A stretch of DNA of 64,000 bases from assembly GCF_000002075.1 (NCBI RefSeq), contig NW_004797278.1, forward strand, positions 215,252 through 279,251. The letters are read 5' to 3'. The DNA is from Aplysia californica (Eukaryota; Mollusca; Gastropoda; Aplysiida; Aplysiidae). The notes below the pieces were generated by a model, which was not told the DNA's origin, made no database searches, and saw only the letters and a list, made by a program, of their open reading frames with translations. Of this stretch, positions 57,333 through 64,000 are shown one piece after another (the stretch's first letter is position 1; each line of letters begins with the position of its first letter). A program made the position numbers and the translations under genes.

Positions 57333-59689
57333 ATACATTGCTGTACATTACAGAAAGAGTTAAACCTCAAAGGGACTACTCCAAGTTAGTCAAAGAAACT
57401 GTCTTTTTGTGTGTATTGAGGAGGGGGGGGAGGTTCTATTGTTATAAATGCTTTCTTAAAATTGCTATTGTCTATTCTTTTACTTTTATGTTAAAAAACC
57501 AATCACATTTTGTTCTTTCCTTCGCAGTTATTTTACCCACACAACCATACATGAGAAGAAATGTCCTTGGCATTCGCAGAAAATTGGCGGAGCAGACCTA
57601 CAGTGATCATTTTGTTTTCTTACGAGCTTTTCAGGTGAGCGAATGTTTTTTAACGAAGGATTTTGCTCAAGAATGATAGGCATCACTTTTTTGTTATTGC
57701 TACAAATTGTGTATCATATAAGCCTCGCGGAAGATTCTTTGCGGGTGGTCTTGGAAGCTTTTTGGAGGGACTACTTCTTTCCTTTCTTTCTATCATTCTA
57801 TTGGGTTGTCTTGTTTTCTAGCAATACTTATCACTATCATTGTGTAAGTGTGCTTTTCTTTATGGTTAGAAAATAGAGAATTAGTCCCTTGCTAGATATT
57901 TTCTGAAATGAGACATCAATGGGCCTGTTCAAGGTTCTAATCTTCTCTTCATCATTTGTGTCAGGATGTGATGGAATCAGGTGCTTGTCAATTTTTGGGC
58001 ATAAGGAGTCATTGGTAGTATCTTAAAGCTTGTTCATTTGTCTTGCATTTGGCAGAAAGAATACCCATCTATTTTGAATAGAAGTCGAGATATCTGGGAT
58101 TGAAGGAGGTGGGGGTCGGTTGATATGAAAGATAAAATAAGCGAGGAAATGGCCGCCAAAGTTTGGTGACTTCCAAAGCTTGAGTGTCATTGTAAACCGA
58201 AAATTTACTTTTTTGTCCCTTTAATGAACATTTTTCGGTATCATCCACACAGAAATAGTTTTTTTAAAAGACGTAAAAGGTGTTGAGGCAAAAAAGATAA
58301 AATCGAAAAAAAATTGCCCAACTTTGCCCAGATAAATGCCGGTTTCTTTGATTTCACTGTTTTGACAAGCGCCTGATTTCACCACGCTACCTCACATTTA
58401 TATCTGATTGAGGGGTGTTCTCATAACTTTGCTTAAAGAGTGGACGTTAGTGTCTCACAGGAGATGTCAGTGTATATATTCAATGGTTGATTTCTTACAC
58501 TTTTTTTATCTCAGTGGTTATGAGTTTTGAAGAAATGGTGCCTTTAAAGTTTTATTAACTACGTTTGAACACAATATTCATGTGTATTGGTGCAGTTTTT
58601 AGTCCAGCTTCTGATGTATGATCTTCTTATTTAGTTGCGTAGCATATAGAAATGATCTGTTCTTTTTCTGCAGAATGGGATCATCCGTGTGGAAGTCATT
58701 TTTCCCAACTTTTTAAAACCACATTTCCAGTTGTTGTTTTTTTTCTCTTTGTAAATTATTAACAAATGCTTTGTGAACCTTTTAAGTAGGTGTTATACTT
58801 CCCTGGACATATTTGATAAACAGCTAAAGTACTTTAGTGATCGTAGACCATAGAGGGTGTGTTCATGAAAGGAAATATTTTAGAGGAGAGAGGTCTTTTA
58901 GTTTGTTTGATAGAATTTTTTGCCTTGATTTTGTTTGTGAAATAAAGATATTTGATGTTCAATATATTTCGATATGTATGCATATTTGAAATACTGTTTT
59001 TTAAGTAAAACCTCAAAATCAACTGAGAAATTGTAAAACACCATTACTGACATTGTATTGATGGTCTGATTATCATTTGTATATTAATGCTAGTTCTCAT
59101 TATGAGCCTTTTCCACTTTTTCCCCCCTGGATGTGCAGCTGTGGCAGAAGGCTCGCCTAGATGGACGAGAATATGAGTTCTGTGATAAGTATAGTGTCTC
59201 ATCTGCTACTATGCATATGCTGGTGGGAATGAGGTAAGTAAATATCTTTTGTACCACTCTCTTGTTTTCTGTTAAATGTGATACATTCGGAGTAAAGTTT
59301 TAGCTCAATTAACTTAACCCCTTCCCATTTTTTCACTCCAATCTTATAACTTTTTGTTTGACCCTGATGCAGTGAACTGAGATAAGAAAAATGGTTAACA
59401 TATATTAATACATATAGTGTTGGTTTTCACTCATTTCATTTGAACAGACACTTCATTTTATGATGGAAAATTATTTTTTATACTCACAGTTTCTGGTCTT
59501 TTCTGTCCTCAGAATGCAAATTTTGCATCAGTTAAAGCTTTCAGGTTTTTTGAGAACTCAAGGAGCACTTGGCGGCGTCCGAGATCTCAATGCAAATGCT
59601 GACAATTGGGCTGTTGTGAAAGCTTGTCTTGTGGCGGGAACGTACCCAAACATCATTCAGAAAGCCACTCCTACTTCTCTCAACACAAG
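36602..59689 (+). CDS. YTHDC2: YTHDC2-like 3'-5' RNA helicase, 23 coding exons (partial 3')
   Basis: In the known family this is a DEAH-type RNA helicase that binds m6A RNA and drives the switch to meiosis in germ cells. Exons: 36602-36734, 37743-37836, 38515-38705, 39213-39409, 40406-40572, 40965-41067, 44363-44519, 44858-44912, 45916-45968, 46879-47000, 47542-47677, 48064-48256, 49115-49284, 49685-49772, 51561-51654, 52208-52288, 53774-53856, 54468-54573, 54916-55035, 55937-56102, 57528-57634, 59139-59233, 59513-59689. All junction phases agree, giving 962 codons plus two bases. An in-frame TAA at 36575 and ATG-ATG at 36602 set the start. Domain order is R3H, helicase N-lobe, two ankyrin repeats inserted between the lobes, helicase C-lobe, HA2. 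That insert is diagnostic of YTHDC2 among DEAH helicases. The OB-fold and YTH exons are not in the window. One intron has a GC donor. LINE, SINE and MITE copies sit in the introns. Confidence 0.95.
38777..38953. mobile_element. Short pogo-like MITE, family A relative (177 bp)
   Basis: Left end CAGTCGAACCTGCCCTAACA; right end '..ggacgatttcgactg' followed by TA. Internal 'cacctgt' and 'aatgggtgg' phrases match the element at the left edge of the window. It sits in the YTHDC2 intron after exon 3. Confidence 0.7.
39213..45968 (+). CDS. YTHDC2: YTHDC2 exons 4-9: helicase N-lobe (DEAH-like ATPase)
   Basis: Motif I G-E-T-G-S-G-K-T ends exon 4 (about residues 196-203). Motif Ia T-Q-P-R-R is in exon 5. 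The C-T-x-G-V-V-L-R block is in exon 6. Motif II D-E-V-H starts exon 7 (about 296) instead of the usual DEAH, as in vertebrate YTHDC2. Motif III S-A-T follows in the same exon. Exon 8 is only 55 bp, exon 9 only 53 bp; exon 9 ends 'aaatcag' before GCAAGA, a GC-type donor. The catalytic residues for ATP hydrolysis look intact. Confidence 0.93.
39440..40025. mobile_element. TTAA-bounded element in a YTHDC2 intron (586 bp)
   Basis: Ends are TTAACTCCTTTGTTGCCTTA on the left and, on the minus strand at the right, TTAACCCCTTCGTTGACAAG. They share TTAAC.CCTT.GTTG. Inside is a frame of 116 codons (39565-39915, plus) that I take as chance because it matches nothing. Likely piggyBac- or Kolobok-type non-autonomous element. 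Confidence 0.55.
41068..42940 (+). other. YTHDC2 intron 6, left part
   Basis: Contains a SINE-like tail ending in an (ACA) run at about 41453-41470. The phrase 'gggggtgtcacg' occurs at about 41487 and again at about 42394 in direct orientation, bounding a 0.9-kb stretch of different composition. No inverted ends or coding frame found, so its nature is open. Confidence 0.35.
42945..43112 (-). mobile_element. tRNA-derived SINE (type 3), reverse orientation
   Basis: On the minus strand an A box 'tggtgtagcagttaag' and a B box 'tgttgattcccaa' stand at tRNA spacing, followed by a tail with 'cccaggttggccctaaca'. It lies in YTHDC2 intron 6. Confidence 0.6.
43343..43928 (-). mobile_element. Truncated family A transposon, reverse orientation
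   Basis: Reads as the reverse complement of the inner and one outer part of the 9968-10842 element, for example 'cccacccaccaatgccaccc' and 'ctggctacccaggaaag'. It ends at a diverged 'caggttcgacgg' plus TA. The other terminus is absent, so about a third is missing. Confidence 0.75.
46356..46678 (-). mobile_element. tRNA-derived SINE (type 1), reverse orientation
   Basis: On the minus strand the head is 'tgtggtctagtggctgg' with B box 'gggttcaagtc', then 'ttgagaaaggcacttttc' and 'cacccaggtgggaatagg', and the tail '..gtgctatataaatgca'. Same family as 25615-25862 but longer and with a fuller 3' tail. It lies in the intron before YTHDC2 exon 10. Confidence 0.75.
46879..48256 (+). CDS. YTHDC2: YTHDC2 exons 10-12: acidic linker and ankyrin repeats
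   Basis: Exon 10 codes an acidic, serine-rich linker ([10 protein letters not shown]). Exon 11 is mostly helical. Exon 12 carries two ankyrin repeats at about residues 475-530: [20 protein letters not shown] and [20 protein letters not shown]. In the family these repeats are unique to YTHDC2 and contact XRN1. Confidence 0.92.
49115..54573 (+). CDS. YTHDC2: YTHDC2 exons 13-18: helicase C-lobe
   Basis: Starts with the conserved [20 protein letters not shown] and [13 protein letters not shown] (motif IV region). Exon 15 (51561-51654) was placed from the pattern Q-A-S-E-Q-K-K-V-F and G-V-R-K-I, and its phases fit both neighbours. Motif [15 protein letters not shown] is in exon 16. Motif VI Q-R-K-G-R-A-G-R spans the 53856/54468 junction. 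These motifs are complete, so the motor should be active. Confidence 0.93.
49800..50510 (-). mobile_element. Decayed RTE-like LINE fragment (reverse transcriptase palm)
   Basis: On the minus strand near 50440-50462 the frame reads [10 protein letters not shown], the catalytic F/Y-A-D-D box of reverse transcriptase. Downstream comes K-T-K-I-L-R-V-K and, near 50240, [15 protein letters not shown], the next conserved blocks of RTE-type elements. Several stops and frame changes mean it is long dead. It lies in YTHDC2 intron 14, antisense to the gene. Confidence 0.7.
50638..51299. mobile_element. TA-flanked pogo-like element, family A relative (662 bp)
   Basis: Left end CAGTCAAACCTGTGTAAGAT; right end on the minus strand CAGTCGAACCTGCCACAATG; TA on both sides. 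The core shares 'ccaatgccacccctc' and 'tgtaacaacaatttgagg' with the 9968-10842 family. It sits in YTHDC2 intron 14. Confidence 0.78.
51726..51826. repeat. Long G-runs and an opposing C-run in a YTHDC2 intron
   Basis: A run of 12 G at 51726-51737, 18 G at 51778-51795 and 11 C at 51816-51826, all just after exon 15. The G-runs could form quadruplexes, and the last G-run and the C-run could form a hairpin in the transcript. Confidence 0.85.
52453..52578. mobile_element. Small TTAA-bounded palindromic MITE (126 bp)
   Basis: Ends TTAACACTTTCCGCCCAGGC and, on the minus strand, TTAACACTTTGCCCCCCATG. The centre carries a second inverted pair ('gatcggc' and neighbours). Located between YTHDC2 exons 16 and 17. 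Confidence 0.65.
52590..53105 (+). mobile_element. Long tRNA-derived SINE (type 2)
   Basis: Full-length sense copy. A box 'cttgtggtctagaggttc', B box 'gggtttgaatccgg', pyrimidine-rich middle with 'ttgtgcagcctttttactgc', then 'aagccttctcagataagggc', 'aaagatcccttggtggtc' and a 3' end '..gcgagtgccgtaaaaag' running into an A-rich tail. Confidence 0.8.
53106..53773 (+). other. YTHDC2 intron 16, right part
   Basis: AT-rich; nothing recognised before the acceptor at 53773. Confidence 0.5.
54916..59689 (+). CDS. YTHDC2: YTHDC2 exons 19-23: HA2 (winged-helix/ratchet) region
   Basis: Includes [11 protein letters not shown], the [20 protein letters not shown] signature of the helicase-associated domain, [13 protein letters not shown], and F-L-R-A-F-Q-L-W-Q-K-A-R. 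Exon 23 ends in phase 2 at 59689 with a good donor. The next exon (start of the OB-fold region) is not found in the remaining 4.3 kb. Confidence 0.92.
56510..57160. other. Unassigned island in YTHDC2 intron 20
   Basis: A stretch with recurring 'cccgatt' phrases (56565-56670) and more CG dinucleotides than the surroundings. Probably an inserted repeat, but no ends were found. Confidence 0.3.
57255..57336. repeat. (CA)n microsatellite
   Basis: About 80 bp of interrupted CA dinucleotides in YTHDC2 intron 20. A second CA tract lies at 60611-60655. Confidence 0.9.
57960..58410. repeat. Dispersed repeat R1, copy 1
   Basis: About 450 bp repeated in the same orientation at 61650-62060. Shared phrases include 'tttttgggcat..ggagt', 'gttcatttgtcttgc', 'ttgaaggaggtggg', 'aaaggtgttgag' and 'tgacaagcgcctgatttcac'. 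No promoter boxes, coding frame or inverted ends seen. Both copies are intronic to YTHDC2. Confidence 0.75.
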
Positions 59690-59774
59690 GTAAGAATTAA
59701 AAAGCTGCCACTAAGTGCAGGTTTTGAGTTTCTCTTCTGGACACACTTTCAAGAGTTGTGTGTTGTTCCTTTAT

Positions 59775-60585
59775 CTACCAGTCACACATGCACAATGTTC
59801 TGTCATCTGCTTTCATCTTCGCTTTCTGCTCCAACCCCCTCACCTCCTTTGCCCCCTCCTCTGGGCTTCTGACTCTTTCTGCAGCCTTTCTACTGCTACT
59901 CCTTGGCTCCTTCTTCCTGTTGTCTTTCGGCCACACCCTTGACCCACCCCCCAGGGCGGTGATACTGACTGAAGTGTCTTTAGGCCATTACGAAAGGGGG
60001 ACATTAAGCTGTACTTATGCACAGTAGAATTGTAAATGGGCTGATTCATCAATGTCATGCTCAGAACTGTGCAAAAACTGCAACAGGGAACTGCTGCTTT
60101 TTCTTTCCAAATTCTTACTATCGTCATTTTTCCTCTACTTCTTTTGTATGTTTGTCTCACTCTTGTGACGTGCTATTTCCGGGGTGCCTTGATAGTCGAA
60201 GCGGACTTTGTGCTTTTGAAGCTAGAGAGGTGAGCAGAGTAAGCCTGATTCCCTGTAAGGACTTCTCTGTTGACATTCACCCTTTGGCGATCATATGACC
60301 GTATGCAGTTGCAAGCGCCGTAAAACCTCTACTAAAACTAAAACACCTTTGATCTTCTGGTAAGAAAGATCTACACCTAGCCTTCTCGGACAAAGACGAA
60401 AAACCTCGGAGGTCTCGTGTGCAAGTTGCGCACGTTTAAGATCCCTTGGTGGTCTAAAATCGATAAAAGTAGTCTTCAGCCGCCACCCGAGCAAAATTCA
60501 AAATTTCCTTCTAACTGAAAATGTTAAATGTGTCCCGCGCGCTCATATGACCCTATGTAGTTTCGAGCGCTGTAAAACACTTACA
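59775..60585 (+). mobile_element. Broken copies of the long type 2 SINE
   Basis: The segment 59795-59955 matches the pyrimidine-rich middle of the 52590-53105 copy. A 3' end '..gcaagcgccgtaaaac' is at 60285-60325. A second 3' half with 'cttctcggacaaagacg' and 'aagatcccttggtggtc' runs 60340-60580. Between them (59960-60280) is foreign sequence. This is either two overlapping insertions or one copy split by another element. Confidence 0.6.
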
Positions 60586-61649
60586 AAAAAAAAGACCAAA
60601 AAAAACCCCACACACGCACATACACATGCACACACACACACGTGCATAGACACATGAACAGGAAGAGAGAGAGATTTGTAATTCATGCGAACTTTTATGA
60701 AAATTTAAAAACTGATGAATCAAATACACACATATTTGCTCAGCAACTGAAAGATCAGTTCCTTTTGAACACCATGACATTGAAATTAGGGTCCTTAAAA
60801 TTAAGTACCCAAGTGTTAGCAAAAATTCATGCTCTGGTGGGACTAAATCCCTGAACTTCTTTGATATGAAAGGCTGCTCAGTCTAGTTTTGCCGAAAGTC
60901 CCTTTTCTAAAATGATAGTTTAACACAATATGATTGTTAGCTCATCAGTCGTAAAGACAGTATGTGTCAATGATTGACCACTCTCTTTAGATTATTTGCC
61001 CTGTATTTCCTCTTACATGAACCAATTACTGATGGGTATCTGCGGTTTGGTGCTTTGCCATCACATGCAGAAGACGTGAGTTTGATTCTCGAGAGGGTTA
61101 ATTTTTATCGAGTATCTCCGTCTGCTGGGTCATTGTACCCCCCTCGTCCATGGTTAGTCTTGACTGGCAAGTTCGAATCCCACCTCCTAAATGATCTAAG
61201 TCGTATTGATGGGACATGAAACTTAAACACACACATTAGAAAAAAGACAAAACAACAGATTAATGTAATTGTGAAAATTTACATGTGTAGCTAAAGCAAG
61301 AAAATTATTTTAAAAACCACAGCAGAAATAACATGTTTTCAATAGACCTATACTAAATATAGAATCTTCAATCAGAGAAATATCTGCAAATGCAAATTCT
61401 AGTTCCTGGGTGGGAGATAATTTTCTGATTTATCTTATGAAGAGAGGACATTTTTCCTTTGATACACGAAATGTAGAGTAAACAACTAATACTTAAATAG
61501 AAACTCATAAAAAGGTATTGTCCTAGTTATAAGTAGTAGTAGTACATTCAGCACATTAATACGAACTCCTGAAAATCTTTGACGTATTTCCTATATAGAA
61601 ATTGAATTTTTTGGCTCTTGTGGTGCTCTCTGATTTTTTTTCCATATGT
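60586..61649. other. YTHDC2 intron sequence, mostly unassigned
   Basis: Has a CA tract (60611-60655) and, at about 61040-61215, tRNA-SINE-like phrases ('cagaagacgtgagtttgatt' and 'gttcgaatcccac') without a clear full element. No exon recognised. Confidence 0.35.
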
Positions 61650-62060
61650 CTCGACTTGGTGGAATCAGACTCTCATTAATTTTTGGGCATGTGGAGTTAT
61701 TCTTGTTCATTTGTCTTGCTTTCACTGAAAAAAAAAATACCCGTCAATCTTAAATAAAACTGATATTTGCCCTTGAAGGAGGTGGGGTTCGCCTGGTTTC
61801 ACTTCAGCAAGAAAATGGCAGCTAAAGTTTGGGGACTTCCATAGATTTAGAGTATTTGGAAAGTGAAAATTTAGATTTTTTGTGCCTTTAATCAACGTTT
61901 TGCAGTAAAATTCACACATTAATGGTTTTAAATGGACATAAAAGGTGTTGAGCCTAAACAAAAATTGGATAAAAATTGCCAAATTGGCAGAAAATGCTGG
62001 TTCCTTCAATTTCATTATTTTGTCAAGCGCCTGATTTCACAATGATGCCACACATACAGT
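61650..62060. repeat. Dispersed repeat R1, copy 2
   Basis: Second copy of the 57960-58410 repeat in the same orientation, about 75 percent alike by eye. It lies just downstream of the receptor gene's stop codon, so it could form part of that gene's 3' UTR. Confidence 0.75.
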
Positions 62061-62228
62061 TCATATTTTCTTTCCACTAAAAAAAGAAAACAGAGGTATA
62101 TTCTACAATTCAAATTACTTCAAGAAAATCTCAATACTTAAAGAAATACATTATCTTTGATGTCTCAAGGATCATCTACTTTTATTCTCCTAAAATGAAC
62201 CAAAGGTAAGTGACTAATGATTAAAATT

Positions 62229-63179
62229 TTATTTCCTGAAAATTTTATCTTTCATGTCTTTGAACAGTTGTTTGGTTCCTTTTCTGAAGTCTTGATCTAC
62301 AATTGCAAATACAAGCATGTTCAGACCACAGAAAGACACAGGCAAAAAATATACTGCCAGTTTAACTGAAGGGTAGACAATGAACAAGTGATTCAAGATT
62401 TGCACAATATAAGCTGGAAATGACAAAAGAAAATATATGACAAATAGTAGAGTGAATAACTTGACAGAATTTTTCCTCACGACTTCTTTTGCCTGACTTT
62501 CCACTTTCCTGCGAGGCTGAGGAGTGATATCTCCTTGTCCCTGCTCTGGTTCCACTCGCTGGTTCCTTTTCCCCATGCCACAAACAGCCAGAATGTGAGC
62601 GGTCAGCATCACCAGCAGGGTTGTTATGTACACGCCAAAGGGAACCCAAACCACATATGCTGCCGGAAGCCTTTCAAAATCACACTTTCTTTTCACATCG
62701 TGATAAGGCAGACACAGAGGAATGATCACAAACAAGGTGCCAAATGACCACAAGCAAAGGAAAATAATGAACATAACTTTGGAGCTAAGTCTCTTGCGGT
62801 AGAATTTTTTACATTTAAATTGCAAAAGACGAATGATGGATATGATTAGCATATGGAAGCTTAGCACAAAGATTATGGCTATGTAGATGCCCATACAGAG
62901 AGAGCAAAAAATTAATTTCAGAGGGCTGCTTGGGTCAGTTTTCACCAAGGCAAGGAAAACGGGTCCCATGATCATGCAGCCTCCTGCAACGAATATATTA
63001 GACACAGCCAATGAAGAGATGAGAAAGTTCACAGTGTTGTGCAGGTAGGGTTCTCGGGCAATTATGCTGAGTGTCAGGGAACTTTCTACAATTATGAAAA
63101 CAGCCGCCGCCATGCCGAACTTAGCGAAAGGCACCAAGTGTTTTTCACTCACTAATTTTTCTTCTATGGTGTCATCCAT
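62229..63179 (-). CDS. Intronless seven-transmembrane receptor (divergent rhodopsin-class GPCR)
   Basis: Uninterrupted 316-codon frame. Seven hydrophobic segments at about 17-41, 50-79, 89-119, 133-157, 174-203, 238-262 and 270-294. Class A features kept: the N..ISSLAVSN pattern in TM2, C92 and C166 for the usual disulphide, R117 at the end of TM3, W144 in TM4, P255 in TM6, and L-N-M-L-V-F plus D-F-R-K after TM7 as the helix-8 start. Several signature residues are changed: the TM1 asparagine is replaced (V-E-S-S-L), the TM2 aspartate is N61, DRY reads I-R-L, and NPxxY reads N-M-L-V-F. The third intracellular loop is long and charged, with serines. Ligand unknown; I cannot assign a subfamily. 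Probably one of the lineage-expanded, intronless orphan receptors of molluscs. It lies antisense in the presumed YTHDC2 intron 23. Confidence 0.88.
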   Translation of the reverse strand: MDDTIEEKLVSEKHLVPFAKFGMAAAVFIIVESSLTLSIIAREPYLHNTVNFLISSLAVSNIFVAGGCMIMGPVFLALVKTDPSSPLKLIFCSLCMGIYIAIIFVLSFHMLIISIIRLLQFKCKKFYRKRLSSKVMFIIFLCLWSFGTLFVIIPLCLPYHDVKRKCDFERLPAAYVVWVPFGVYITTLLVMLTAHILAVCGMGKRNQRVEPEQGQGDITPQPRRKVESQAKEVVRKNSVKLFTLLFVIYFLLSFPAYIVQILNHLFIVYPSVKLAVYFLPVSFCGLNMLVFAIVDQDFRKGTKQLFKDMKDKIFRK

Positions 63180-64000
63180 TACTGATTTTCTTTGCTAATA
63201 TTGTGCACAATATAGTAGTGCAAGACGCCAATTTTCTTTTTCCGAAAAAAAAAGTAAATTCTAGTGACTTGTACATAGGTATTACAGAGTGGATTTAGGA
63301 ACAGTTTGAGAGGTGCTCTCATTAGTGTTCTTGTTATTTCAAATCTTGTTCTTCCTGAAACCTGTTTATGCTTTACCCCTATGGGTTTAAATGTCAGTGA
63401 TTGAGACAAAGTGAAACCACTTTATGGGGTAGTATGTTGTATTTGGATATTTTTGTTAAGTGTGTAGTTGGGTTTTTTTTCGGTTCAACTGAATGAATCC
63501 TTTGTTTAGATGTCTACTGTGAAAAGAAAAGCAATGTAAAGGAAAGTTCGAAAATGTGAAATAAATTTGAAAATGTCCGTATAGAGGTCAGTGAAATTAT
63601 TAGTCCATAACATAACATTTTGGACAGTCGTGTTTCCGTTAATGTGCGAAGTACATGCTTCCGTTAATGTGCGAAGTACATGCAGTAATGTAAAGATAAA
63701 TCGTGGGCTATTTGCACATTGGGGAGTCAAGCTTTGAAAAATGGCTCGGGTAGTAGATCTTTTAATGACACTTGTAGCATCCTCTTGAAACAGTTCCACT
63801 TAATTCCTTCTCAGAAAACAATGCATGAAAAAAGCCCAGATGAGTGGAAAATGATTGAAGTTGCCAAAAACTGTCTTTTATGTAGTGGTTGGAAAGAGGG
63901 CTTTGGTTTTGGTTGATTGGTGTTGTCAGTATGATAGGACCATGGTTGTTTTCATGCTACCCTCAGGCTGAGTAAACAAAGTTATCAGCTGTCAACCGTT
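63180..64000. other. Upstream flank of the receptor gene, still YTHDC2 intron
   Basis: A 26-bp unit containing 'ttccgttaatgtgcgaag' is repeated twice in tandem at about 63633-63684. No YTHDC2 exon, TATA box or other feature that I can defend. Confidence 0.4.

Noticed and set aside
57145-57348. Cysteine/valine-rich 67-codon minus-strand frame
   Set aside because: It is a translation of the CA microsatellite.
1-64000. CRISPR arrays, bacterial operons, riboswitches, replication origins
   Set aside because: The window is intron-containing animal DNA; no regularly spaced repeats or prokaryotic gene organisation exist.

Overview
The window is AT-rich nuclear DNA from an invertebrate animal. It has spliced genes with GT-AG introns of about 0.1 to 4.4 kb, a dense load of small non-autonomous DNA transposons, tRNA-derived SINEs and old LINE pieces. 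An ankyrin-bearing YTHDC2, a Pygopus with an NPF box plus PHD finger, and an intronless orphan-like rhodopsin-type receptor fit a lophotrochozoan, most likely a mollusc and perhaps a gastropod. That placement is inference.

Layout. (1) Plus strand, about 1 to 14.8 kb: the 3' part of a gene I could not name. Six exons at 915-14839 join in frame into 616 residues ending at a stop. The protein has a charged helical block, a glutamine run and a very long serine-rich stretch. A 150-bp tandem duplication has copied the acceptor of its last exon. (2) 14.8 to 24.2 kb: no coding exon seen. It holds two or three terminal-inverted-repeat elements and probably the long 3' UTR of the next gene. (3) Minus strand, 24245-24730: the last exon of pygopus, the Wnt/beta-catenin co-activator subunit. 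Just upstream of it (24975-25181, minus) lies a fragment of a pogo/Tigger-type transposase DNA-binding domain. (4) 25 to 36.5 kb: a repeat-dominated region without recognised exons. It contains SINEs, TA-flanked pogo-like elements, a small element family with 8-bp target duplications, a larger element with a 10-bp flanking repeat, a TTAA-flanked element and arrays of the hexamer AGATCT. (5) Plus strand, 36602-59689: 23 coding exons of YTHDC2 (R3H, DEAH-type helicase with ankyrin insert, helicase C, HA2). All exon phases agree and give 962 codons plus two bases; the OB-fold and YTH exons must lie beyond the right edge. (6) Minus strand, 62229-63179: an intact single-exon seven-transmembrane receptor, apparently nested antisense in the next YTHDC2 intron.

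The genes do not form a pathway; they are independent neighbours. The strongest second-look signals are the copied splice acceptor with an open alternative C-terminus, the GC-AG intron in YTHDC2, the nested receptor with eroded class A signature motifs, the transposase helix-turn-helix fragment amid elements that look like its non-autonomous relatives, and the 8-bp and 10-bp target-duplication families around 31 to 33.6 kb.
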